A stretch of 64,000 nt of DNA from CTSoil-075 sp042610375 (lineage in GTDB: Bacteria; Bacillota; Negativicutes; DSM-13327), in assembly GCF_042610375.1 (NCBI RefSeq), contig NZ_JBGJZL010000003.1, forward strand, positions 1 to 64,000. The letters are read 5' to 3'. Below, piece by piece: positions 35,581 to 43,170 of the stretch. Numbering within the stretch: the first letter of the stretch is position 1; each line of letters starts with the position of its first letter. The position numbers were made by a program, and so were the translations under genes. The notes beneath the pieces were generated by a model, which saw nothing but the letters and a program-made list of their open reading frames with translations, did no database searches and had not been told where the DNA came from.

Positions 35581-35690
35581 ATTACCAAGGGTACTGATAA
35601 TACCACACGTTTACAGTTGGAGCTAGCAAAGCTTACTAGTATTAAATACCTGATTACAGTTAATGGGCAAATCAGATAATAGAATATGAA
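35581..35690 (+). pseudogene. Relic of the proA 3' end
   Basis: 35581-35617 matches proA 34596-34631 with a few changes (ATTACCAAG, TACTGATAAT, CCACACGTTT). 35620-35690 matches proA 34756-34825 (CTTACTAGTATTAAATA, ATGGGCAAAT), including bases past the proA stop. The ~125 bases between those blocks in proA are missing. The reading frame is destroyed. It is a partial duplication that has decayed. Confidence 0.85.
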
Positions 35691-35693
35691 TTT

Positions 35694-35737
35694 AGAGCCT
35701 CTTCATTAGTCTCATACTGATGAAGAGGCTCTTTTTC
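35694..35737 (+). terminator. Terminator after the proA relic
   Basis: AGAGCCTCTTCAT and ATGAAGAGGCTCT form a 13-pair stem followed by five T. It resembles the proA terminator and was probably duplicated with the relic. Confidence 0.8.
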
Positions 35738-35762
35738 CATTCTAAAATATCCTCTGAGTTTC

Positions 35763-35790
35763 ACCAAAATCTATCCGATTACATATATTA
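35763..35790 (+). promoter_or_regulatory. Sigma-K-like promoter of the coiled-coil repeat gene
   Basis: AC at 35763-35764, a 17-base spacer, then CATATATTA (fits CATANNNTA). Transcription would start about 69 bases before the ATG at 35866. A sigma-A-like TTGACA (35816) with TATACA 18 bases on is an alternative, but it would start inside the ribosome site. Confidence 0.5.
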
Positions 35791-35865
35791 GAATACATAT
35801 TTGAGTGAAGTTTTCTTGACATGTAAAGAAATAAGTGAATATACATAAAAAGGAGTTGGCAAATT

Positions 35866-38800
35866 ATGATTAACCAGGATGATAATTCTGGTAATCCCAT
35901 CGACATCAATCAACTACAATGGGCACTGCGCCATGGGCAAAAAATTGATGGTCTGGGAAATGTAATTATATCAAATCAGCCCGTCGTGATACCCGACAAT
36001 TATATAGATAAAAATATGGCGAAAAATAATATTTGTGAGGATGCTCTTTTACATAATGCAGTCTTAAAAGAACAAATTGATCAACTCGGGCAATCTCTTA
36101 ATCGGGAAATTATATCCCTGAAAGGTGAATTTGCAATTGTAGCTGAAGGCACGGCTTTAGAAGAGCAGATTGATAAACTGAGACAATTGATGAATCAGGA
36201 ATTTCTATCATTAAAGAGCGAATTTGGAATTGTAGCTCAGGGGACGGCTGTAGAAGAGCAGATTGATAAACTGGGTCAATTGATGAATCAGGAAATTCGA
36301 TCATTAAAGAGTGAACTTGGAAGTATAGCTCAGGGAACAGCTGTAGAAGAGCAGATTAATAAACTGGGTCAATTGATGAATCAGGAAATTCGATCATTAA
36401 AGAGTGAATTTGGAAGTATAGCTCAAGGGACGGCTGTAGAAGAGCAGATTGATAAACTGGGTCAATCCATAAATCAAGAAATCGTATCACTGAAAAGTGA
36501 ACTTGGAAGTATAGCTCAGGGGAAGGCTGTAGAAGAGCAGATTGATAAACTGGGTCAATTGATGAATCAAGAAATCGTATCACTGAAAAGTGAACTTGGA
36601 AGTATAGCTCAGGGGAAGGCTGTAGAAGAGCAGATTGATAAACTGGGTCAATCCCTGAATCAAGAAATCGTATCACTGAAAAGTGAACTTGGAAGTATAG
36701 CTCAGGGGACGGTTGTAGAAGAGCAGATTGATAAGCTGGACCAATCCATAAATCAAGAAATCGTATCACTGAAAAATGAACTTGGAAGTATAGCTCAGGG
36801 GACGGCTGTAGAAGAGCAGATTGATAAACTGGACCAATCCATAAATCAAGAAATCGTATCACTGAAAAATGAACTTGGAAGTATAGCTCAGGGGACGGCT
36901 GTAGAAGAGCAGATTGATAAACTGGGTCAATTGATGAATCAAGAAATCGTATCATTGAAAAATGAACTTGGAAGTATAGCTCAGGGGAAGGTTGTAGAAG
37001 AGCAGATTGATAAGCTGGACCAATCCATAAATCAAGAAATCGTATCACTGAAAAATGAACTTGGAAGTATAGCTCAGGGGACGGCTGTAGAAGAGCAGAT
37101 TGATAAACTGGGTCAATTGATAAATCAAGAAATCGTATCACTGAAAAATGAACTTGGAAGTATAGCTCAGGGGACGGCTGTAGAAGAGCAGATTGATAAA
37201 CTGGGTCAATTGATGAATCAAGAAATCGTATCACTGAAAAATGAACTTGGAAGTATAGCTCAGGGGACGGTTGTAGAAGAGCAGATTGATAAGTTGGACC
37301 AATCCATAAATCAAGAAATCGTATCACTGAAAAGTGAACTTGGAAGTATAGCTCAGGGGAAGGTTGTAGAAGAGCAGATTGATAAGCTGGGTCAATCCCT
37401 AAATCAAGAAATTGTATCACTGAAAAATGAACTTGGAAGTATAGCTCAGGGGACGGCTGTGGAAGAGCAGATTGATAAGCTGGGTCAATCCCTAAATCAA
37501 GAAATCGTATCACTGAAAAGTGAATTTGGAAGTATAGCTCAAGGGACGGCTGTAGAAGAGCAGATTGATAAGCTGGGTCAATCGATGAATCAGGAAATTT
37601 TATCACTGAAGAATGAACTTGGAAGTATAGCTCAGGGGACGGCTGTGGAAGAGCAGATTGATAAGCTGGGTCAATCCCTAAATCAAGAAATCGTATCACT
37701 GAAAAGTGAATTTGGAAGTATAGCTCAAGGGACGGCTGTAGAAGAGCAGATTGATAAGCTGGGTCAATTGATGAATCAGGAAATTCTATCATTGAAGAAT
37801 GAATTTGGAAGTGTGGCTCAGGGGACGGCTGTGGAAGAGCAGATTGATAAGCTGGGTCAATCCCTAAATCAAGAAATCGTATCACTGAAAAGTGAATTTG
37901 GAAGTATAGCTCAAGGGACGGCTGTAGAAGAGCAGATTGATAAGCTGGGTCAATCCCTAAATCAAGAAATCGTATCACTGAAAAGTGAATTTGGAAGTAT
38001 AGCTCAAGGGACGGCTGTAGAAGAGCAGATTGATAAGCTGGGGCAATTGATGAATCAGGAAATTCTATCATTGAAGAATGAATTTGGAAGTGTAGCTCAG
38101 GGGACGGCTGTAGAAGAGCAGATTGATAAGCTGGGGCAATCCCTGAATCAAGAAATCGTATCACTGAAAATTGAACTTGGAAGTATAGCTCAGGGGAAGG
38201 TTGTAGAAGAGCAGATTGATAAGCTGAGTCAATTGATGAATCAGGAAATTCTATCATTGAAGAATGAATTTGGAAGTGTAGCTCAGGGAACGGCTGTAGA
38301 AGAGCAGATTGATAAGCTGGGTCAATCTCTAAATGAAGAATTTGTATCATTGAAGAGGGGAATTGAAAGTGCTTCTGAAGACGCGGGTTTTGAAGAACAA
38401 ATTAACAAGTTAGGACAATCATTGAATCAGGAAATTTTATCACTGAAGAGTGAATTTACAATGTTCGTTCAGTCTCAATTACATCAAGAAAAAGAATGTA
38501 AGATAGCAGGGAGTGAATGGAAAAATAGTTTGGAAGCACGTGAGACTAATCTGCAGGCAGATATACGGCAAATACAGCATAACATATTAGCGAAATTTGA
38601 TGAGCATTTTAAGTATATAAATGAACAATTGAAGTATAACGATAACATGCTTAGGCAAGAAGTAGCTTTCTTAACATCTCAAGTGGCAGCGCTTCAGTCA
38701 TTTCAAAACAGTGAAGGGAAAGTTATAATCACTGAGTGGCAGGAAAGAATGGAAGAACATCAAGGTCGGTTAAACGAAGATATGGCCTATATACAGTATG

Positions 38801-39054
38801 TCGTAGAAGAAATTGCAACTCGTCCACACGGTATCGAGGCTCAGCAGAGGTTACGGGAGAATTTTTTCATTCGTGAGATATCAGCTCTGAAACAAGAAAT
38901 ATCATCCATTCGCCAGAAATGTAAGTCCCAAGAAAAAGGATGTATCATGACAGAGACACAGCAATATAACAATAGCGTAGTCTCGCAAGAAGTAAATTTA
39001 AATAGTGAGGATCAGACACAGGTGTATAAAAAGAAAAGAAGAAGACGGCATTAA
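35866..39054 (+). CDS. Giant coiled-coil repeat protein (26 x 31 residues)
   Basis: The 1062-residue protein has a unique N-terminus (residues 1-67), 26 tandem 31-residue repeats without any indel (residues 68-873), a second, non-identical helical region (874-1035), and a basic tail ending KKKRRRRH. The repeat consensus is EEQIDKLGQSLNQEI followed by VSLKSELGSIAQGTAV. Hydrophobic residues spaced 3-4 apart indicate a long coiled coil. There is no signal peptide and no membrane helix. AAGGAG lies 13 bases before the ATG. A sigma-K-like promoter and its place next to spore-surface genes suggest a structural role in the spore coat or exosporium. No family was recognised. Confidence 0.85.
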   Translation: MINQDDNSGNPIDINQLQWALRHGQKIDGLGNVIISNQPVVIPDNYIDKNMAKNNICEDALLHNAVLKEQIDQLGQSLNREIISLKGEFAIVAEGTALEEQIDKLRQLMNQEFLSLKSEFGIVAQGTAVEEQIDKLGQLMNQEIRSLKSELGSIAQGTAVEEQINKLGQLMNQEIRSLKSEFGSIAQGTAVEEQIDKLGQSINQEIVSLKSELGSIAQGKAVEEQIDKLGQLMNQEIVSLKSELGSIAQGKAVEEQIDKLGQSLNQEIVSLKSELGSIAQGTVVEEQIDKLDQSINQEIVSLKNELGSIAQGTAVEEQIDKLDQSINQEIVSLKNELGSIAQGTAVEEQIDKLGQLMNQEIVSLKNELGSIAQGKVVEEQIDKLDQSINQEIVSLKNELGSIAQGTAVEEQIDKLGQLINQEIVSLKNELGSIAQGTAVEEQIDKLGQLMNQEIVSLKNELGSIAQGTVVEEQIDKLDQSINQEIVSLKSELGSIAQGKVVEEQIDKLGQSLNQEIVSLKNELGSIAQGTAVEEQIDKLGQSLNQEIVSLKSEFGSIAQGTAVEEQIDKLGQSMNQEILSLKNELGSIAQGTAVEEQIDKLGQSLNQEIVSLKSEFGSIAQGTAVEEQIDKLGQLMNQEILSLKNEFGSVAQGTAVEEQIDKLGQSLNQEIVSLKSEFGSIAQGTAVEEQIDKLGQSLNQEIVSLKSEFGSIAQGTAVEEQIDKLGQLMNQEILSLKNEFGSVAQGTAVEEQIDKLGQSLNQEIVSLKIELGSIAQGKVVEEQIDKLSQLMNQEILSLKNEFGSVAQGTAVEEQIDKLGQSLNEEFVSLKRGIESASEDAGFEEQINKLGQSLNQEILSLKSEFTMFVQSQLHQEKECKIAGSEWKNSLEARETNLQADIRQIQHNILAKFDEHFKYINEQLKYNDNMLRQEVAFLTSQVAALQSFQNSEGKVIITEWQERMEEHQGRLNEDMAYIQYVVEEIATRPHGIEAQQRLRENFFIREISALKQEISSIRQKCKSQEKGCIMTETQQYNNSVVSQEVNLNSEDQTQVYKKKRRRRH
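36067..38484 (+). repeat. 26 tandem 93-base repeats
   Basis: The unit is exactly 93 bases and stays in register for 2418 bases. Internal units are nearly identical at the DNA level and fall into a few sub-types (for example LGQLMNQ, LDQSINQ and LGQSLNQ), which points to block duplication or gene conversion. The edge units are the most diverged. Confidence 0.95.
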
Positions 39055-39074
39055 GTAAGAGGGGATAATGTTAA

Positions 39075-39164
39075 ATGAATAAAGTGGTATTGATTACTGC
39101 TATAACTGGGCAGGATGGAGCCTATTTAGCTGAAGAATTCTATAAAAATGAGTGTGCCTTATGA
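39075..39164 (+). pseudogene. Truncated N-terminus of GDP-mannose 4,6-dehydratase
   Basis: This 29-codon frame encodes VLITAITGQDGAYLAEE, the NAD(P)-binding start of Gmd (ITGITGQDGSYLAE type), then ends at a TGA. A ribosome site (AGAGGGG) precedes it. Only this fragment remains; the other ~310 residues expected for Gmd are absent. Its last bases overlap the start of the next gene (ATGA). Confidence 0.8.
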
Positions 39165-40345
39165 TACAAATAAAACCTAGGATTGAACACCAAGGTACAT
39201 GTCCAGGCTGCGGCCAAGAAATCAATCCATTTAGAGTGTTATGGCAAGGGCAGCATACTTGTGGAGTTTTTAAGTGCCCTTCTTGTCAAACCTTGTTCCT
39301 TGAAGATTTTAGAATGATGTTTTCCATTGATGCACCATTTCAAGTGAATTTATTGACTGGTGATCTAATTCAGCTGTATGGTAAGACTGATTACGTGGGT
39401 TGGTTTGGCAGACCATTACGACAGTCACTGGCTAGCCCTCAAGACTATCCGAATCTTGCAATAAAGGTTGAAAAAATAAAGGATCATCAAGAGGTTGTTA
39501 TTCTAAATTGCCTTGATTTTCTATATGGTCATTGCCTGATTAAATTATTGGATCTTGAATATTATTTAAATCAGCAGACATCTCTTGGTATCATTATCAT
39601 TATACCTGATATTTTGCGATGGTTAGTACCCGATAGTGTAGCTGAAATATGGACAGTAAATATTCCTCTAGGAAAAATGCTCAATTTTTATCCTGAACTA
39701 GACCAGAGAATCAATAGGGAATGTGAACGGTTTGATTTGGTATATGTCAGTAAAGGCGTTCATCAACCGCCTTTTTGTAATATTACAAGATATACTAGAG
39801 CACCCCAATATAATTTTGAAAAGCAGGATTTTCGGATTACGTTTATTTGGCGCAGTGATCGGGTTTGGAGCCCCCAAAAAGTATATTTATATCATGGCAT
39901 CAGTCCTGAGATAAGACTATATAGTCTTGAGCAACAACAAAAAAATATTTGCCAACTTTTTGAGCAGTTAAGAATTCATTTTCCCCATGCTATTTTTACC
40001 GTAGCGGGCTTAGGGCGGGAAACTGCTTTTCCATGTTGGATTGATGATTGCCGTGTTGAAAAGTATACTGAGGATTTGGAAAGATCGATGTGTCAGATTT
40101 ATGGGGAAAGTCACTTAGTCATAGGTGTGCATGGTTCTAATATGCTGCTACCGTCAGCACATGCTGGATTGACTATTGATTTATTGCCAGATGATCGTTG
40201 GGGAAATTTAGCCGATGATATTATTTATCAGGATATACCAATAAATAAAATAGTGCATAAGTATATTCATTTACCATTGGCAATCGATATTCATTTATTA
40301 ACTAAAATTGCTGCTGTGGTGATTGATAAATTATGTAAAAAATAA
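39161..40345 (+). CDS. Zinc-ribbon protein with a GT61-like glycosyltransferase domain
   Basis: The 394-residue product has two N-terminal Cys pairs (CPGCGQE near residue 13 and CPSCQ near residue 38) and a C-terminal region with GVHGSNMLLPSAHAGLTIDL near residue 326. This resembles the HG-containing signature of GT61/DUF563 glycosyltransferases. The match is weak and the donor is unknown. The ATG at 39161 overlaps the stop of the gmd remnant, so translation may be coupled. A GTG at 39152 is possible. The location inside a glycosylation island supports a sugar-transfer role. Confidence 0.55.
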   Translation: MIQIKPRIEHQGTCPGCGQEINPFRVLWQGQHTCGVFKCPSCQTLFLEDFRMMFSIDAPFQVNLLTGDLIQLYGKTDYVGWFGRPLRQSLASPQDYPNLAIKVEKIKDHQEVVILNCLDFLYGHCLIKLLDLEYYLNQQTSLGIIIIIPDILRWLVPDSVAEIWTVNIPLGKMLNFYPELDQRINRECERFDLVYVSKGVHQPPFCNITRYTRAPQYNFEKQDFRITFIWRSDRVWSPQKVYLYHGISPEIRLYSLEQQQKNICQLFEQLRIHFPHAIFTVAGLGRETAFPCWIDDCRVEKYTEDLERSMCQIYGESHLVIGVHGSNMLLPSAHAGLTIDLLPDDRWGNLADDIIYQDIPINKIVHKYIHLPLAIDIHLLTKIAAVVIDKLCKK

Positions 40346-40424
40346 CACTATGATTCTGTATAAATTACTCCTTACTGTGATGTCAAAGAAGGACAGCAAA
40401 GTAAGGGGTATATTTATTCAAACC

Positions 40425-40458
40425 CTAAGCACCCATTCCTTAATGGAAGGGTGCTTAG
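40425..40458 (-). terminator. Terminator of the first collagen-like gene
   Basis: CTAAGCACCCATTCC and GGAAGGGTGCTTAG pair. Nearly the same hairpin recurs after the other two collagen-like genes (41861 and 43045). Confidence 0.75.
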
Positions 40459-40490
40459 AAAAATTATAATTATCTTCTTAGACTTTCCGC

Positions 40491-41675
40491 CTATGCGAGT
40501 TGTGTGATTATAAGATGTGCTGAAACCGGTCTTGCTCCTCCCGCGAGGGGAGTGATGGTTAATGCCGGTGAATTGCCAGAGGGATTTCGTACAGTTAGTA
40601 TTGAATTGATGGCTGTCGTTGTCACAAGAGCCATTCCTATTATCTGAGAAGTACCTGTTGCTCTCCCAACCACCGTAGAGGTTAGGTCAATGGCTCCTAA
40701 TCCCGAATTAAGAGTTAAAATCAGTTGGCCCGCTTCGGTCACACTCACCTGAAACAATACTTGATAAGTGCCAATTGCAGATAAGCTAAATGTGCTGGGA
40801 CCAGTACGGGCAATAGTAGTACCACTAGTAGGTCCATCTTGTGGAAAGCTTACGTCTGAACCGGCAGCAACTGTTGTTGCATTATTAGGAGGCATCAACG
40901 CAAAGAAATCTGCAAAGCCTAATACTCCTCCAGTAGTACCAGTAGTACCAGTAGTACCAGTAGTGCCAGTAGTGCCAGTAGTGCCAGTAGTGCCAGTAGT
41001 GCCAGTAGTGCCAGCAGTGCCAGTAGTGCCAGTAGTGCCAGTAGTGCCAGTAGTGCCAGCAGTGCCAGTAGTACCAGTAGTGCCAGTAGTGCCAGTAGTG
41101 CCAGTAGTACCAGTAGTTCCAGTAGTTCCACCAGTAGCGCCAGTAGCACCAGTAGTACCAGTAGTACCAGTAGTACCAGTAGTACCAGTAGCACCAGTAG
41201 TACCAGTAGTACCAGTAGTACCAGTAGTACCAGTAGTACCAGTAGTACCAGTAGTACCAGTAGTACCAGTAGTACCAGTAGTACCACCAGTAGCACCAGT
41301 GGTTCCAGTAGTACCAGTAGTACCAGTAGTACCACCAGTAGCGCCAGTAGCGCCAGTAGTGCCAGTAGTGCCAGTAGTACCAGTGGTACCAGTAGTACCA
41401 GTAGTACCAGTAGTGCCAGTAGTGCCAGTAGTACCAGTAGTGCCGGTAGCGCTACCAGTAGTGCCAGTAGTACCAGTAGTACCAGTAGCTCCAGTAGGAC
41501 ATATTGGACATACAGGTGTACATCCGCATTCAGTTAAGGATCCAAAACCGGCGGTAATGGTATTAGCTCGGTCATCCGTTTCTGTAGTCTCTAGGTTATT
41601 ACCCCGCATGGTATCTATACCATCGTTGCCGATGTTGGTGCGTTTATTTTTAGTTGATTGCTCCTTGAAAGACAT
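40491..41675 (-). CDS. BclA-type collagen-like exosporium glycoprotein
   Basis: The 394-residue protein has four parts: a shared leader starting MSFKEQSTKNKRTN, a Cys-rich block ECGCTPVCPICPTG, about 190 residues of Gly-Xaa-Thr triplets (mostly Gly-Thr-Thr), and a C-terminal beta domain of about 140 residues. That domain (GFADFFALMPPNNATT, then TGTYQVLFQVSV-type strands) resembles the C1q/TNF-like trimerisation domain of Bacillus BclA. AGGAGG lies ten bases before the ATG at 41675; the frame extends upstream but runs through the promoter. The sigma-K-like promoter is at 41718-41744. Thr in such triplets is glycosylated in BclA; that it is here is inference. Confidence 0.85.
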   Translation of the reverse strand: MSFKEQSTKNKRTNIGNDGIDTMRGNNLETTETDDRANTITAGFGSLTECGCTPVCPICPTGATGTTGTTGTTGSATGTTGTTGTTGTTGTTGTTGTTGTTGTTGTTGATGATGGTTGTTGTTGTTGATGGTTGTTGTTGTTGTTGTTGTTGTTGTTGTTGATGTTGTTGTTGTTGATGATGGTTGTTGTTGTTGTTGTTGTTGTAGTTGTTGTTGTTGTAGTTGTTGTTGTTGTTGTTGTTGTTGTTGGVLGFADFFALMPPNNATTVAAGSDVSFPQDGPTSGTTIARTGPSTFSLSAIGTYQVLFQVSVTEAGQLILTLNSGLGAIDLTSTVVGRATGTSQIIGMALVTTTAINSILTVRNPSGNSPALTITPLAGGARPVSAHLIITQLA

Positions 41676-41717
41676 AAAAAATATTGACCTCCTTTTAGAA
41701 AAATAGTGCTTATGTAA

Positions 41718-41744
41718 TATAATATGTAACATTACTAGTAGTGT
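41718..41744 (-). promoter_or_regulatory. Sigma-K-like promoter, collagen-like gene 1
   Basis: On the minus strand AC is followed by 16 bases and CATATTATA (fits CATANNNTA). The same element at the same distance from the ATG is present before the other two collagen-like genes. Confidence 0.65.
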
Positions 41745-41860
41745 ACCAATATATTGGAAAATAGAGGGTCAGATATTCGTTTATTACAAATGATGATATG
41801 AGTAGAAAGGTAGCAATGTTCAGTGATTTCTCTTTTATAATTAAGTGTATCGACTAAAAA

Positions 41861-41895
41861 AGTAAGCACCTATTCCTTAGAATAAGGGTGCTTAC
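41861..41895 (-). terminator. Terminator of the second collagen-like gene
   Basis: GTAAGCACC and GGTGCTTAC arms, followed on the minus strand by six T. Confidence 0.75.
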
Positions 41896-41969
41896 AAAGG
41901 TTTTGCATAGTTTAACTTACTTATTAGGTTATATTTTCTACGGCACATTAGATCTATTTTTCAATTCAA

Positions 41970-42860
41970 TTATGGACAAACTGCATTGTCGATTCTAAAT
42001 ATTGTCATTGCTGCAGATACTGAATTTTGGCCGTCAATGAGGTCGGAATCTATAGTCTTATTGCCTTTTACTTTTAATCTTAGTATGGAAGAAGTAATTG
42101 GAGCGCACACTTCGAGGATAATTGTCATAGTGGTCCCATCATTTTGGGAATAGAGTGTTTGTGGTGTCTGCTCAGTACCATTAAGCTCCAATACGAACGC
42201 ACTTGTACCGTTATAATTGGTAAACGCTTGGATAAGGTAAATACCGTTCGGTATGATGATGATGTCAGTGCCTGATATTGTTATATCTGTGCTAGAACTA
42301 AGAATATTCTCCCATATAACATAGTCGTTAGGAGTTAAAGTTTGATCGGAATTGCGACGAACGTAGGCCCATGGGGAATTAGCTGAGCTTCCAGTAGTAC
42401 CAGTAGTACCAGTAGTACCAGTAGTACCAGTAGTACCAGTAGTACCAGTAGTACCAGTAGTACCAGTAGTACCAGTAGTACCAGTAGTACCAGTAGTACC
42501 AGTAGTACCAGTAGTGCCAGTAGTGCCAGTAGTGCCAGTAGTACCAGTAGTACCAGTGCCAGTAGTGCCAGTAGTGCCAGTAGTACCAGTAGTACCAGTA
42601 GTGCCAGTAGTGCCAGTAGTGCCAGTAGTGCCAGTAGTGCCAGTAGTGCCAGTAGTACCAGTAGTACCAGTAGTGCCAGTAGGACATATTGGGCATACTG
42701 GTGTGCATCCGCATTCAGTTAGGGATCCAAAAGCGGCGGTAATAGTATTAGCTCGGTCATCAGTTTCTGTAGCCTCTAAGTTGTTTTCCTGGGTGGTATT
42801 TACTCCATCGTTGCCGATGTTGGTGCGCTTATTTTTAGTTGATTGCTCCTTGAAAGACAT
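41970..42860 (-). CDS. Collagen-like exosporium protein with a distinct C-terminal domain
   Basis: The 296-residue protein has the same leader (MSFKEQSTKNKRTN) and Cys-rich block as its two neighbours. About 100 residues of Gly-Thr-Thr repeats follow, with one break (Gly-Thr-Gly) near 42556. The ~135-residue C-terminal beta domain (SPWAYVRRNSDQTL near its start) is not like that of the other two in sequence but has a C1q-like strand pattern. AGGAGG precedes the ATG at 42860. The sigma-K-like promoter is at 42902-42928. Confidence 0.85.
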   Translation of the reverse strand: MSFKEQSTKNKRTNIGNDGVNTTQENNLEATETDDRANTITAAFGSLTECGCTPVCPICPTGTTGTTGTTGTTGTTGTTGTTGTTGTTGTTGTTGTTGTTGTGTTGTTGTTGTTGTTGTTGTTGTTGTTGTTGTTGTTGTTGTTGTTGTTGTTGTTGSSANSPWAYVRRNSDQTLTPNDYVIWENILSSSTDITISGTDIIIIPNGIYLIQAFTNYNGTSAFVLELNGTEQTPQTLYSQNDGTTMTIILEVCAPITSSILRLKVKGNKTIDSDLIDGQNSVSAAMTIFRIDNAVCP

Positions 42861-42901
42861 AAAAATATTGACCTCCTTTTAGAAAAATAGTGTTTATGTA
42901 A

Positions 42902-42928
42902 TATAATATGTAAAATTACTAGTAGTGT
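42902..42928 (-). promoter_or_regulatory. Sigma-K-like promoter, collagen-like gene 2
   Basis: AC, 16 bases, CATATTATA on the minus strand, as for gene 1. Confidence 0.65.
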
Positions 42929-43044
42929 ACCAATATGTTGGAAAATAGAGGGGTAGATAGTCGTTTATTACAAATGGTGACATGAGTAGAAAGACAATAA
43001 AATTTAGTGATTTCTCTTTTATAATTAGGTAATAACACCAAAAT

Positions 43045-43080
43045 AGTAAGCACCCATTCCTTCGAGGAAGGGTGCTTACT
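43045..43080 (-). terminator. Terminator of the third collagen-like gene
   Basis: AGTAAGCACCCATTCC and GGAAGGGTGCTTACT form a strong stem with a TCGA-type loop. On the minus strand ATTTTGG follows. Confidence 0.7.
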
Positions 43081-43170
43081 AGGTCTTTCATAGTCTAAGA
43101 CAAGTGGATTTCATACTTTTGAAGGATTAGAGTGAATTGCTTCTACGATTTTTCCTTAAACAATTCTGGA

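Larger units (their letters stand above)
42861..43170 (-). other. Duplicated regulatory region between collagen-like genes 2 and 3
   Basis: These 310 bases hold no gene. They include the promoter of gene 2 and the terminator of gene 3. About 220 bases of them align closely with 41676-41895, so the whole intergenic module was duplicated with the gene. Confidence 0.7.

Noticed and set aside
35816..35845. TTGACA-18-TATACA before the coiled-coil gene
   Set aside because: It would start transcription within the ribosome site; the sigma-K-like sequence farther upstream fits better. It is not excluded.
36356..38350. A 664-codon open frame on the minus strand
   Set aside because: It is the antisense of the 93-base coiled-coil repeats. 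A repeat unit divisible by three keeps all frames without stops open. It lacks a ribosome site.
36067..38484. CRISPR-like regular repeats
   Set aside because: Units are contiguous 93-base repeats without unique spacers and lie inside an open reading frame.
41676..41732. Upstream extensions of collagen-like genes 1 and 3 (starting MLHIIL or longer)
   Set aside because: The extensions translate through the AGGAGG ribosome site and promoter, and gene 2 with the same region does not keep the extension.
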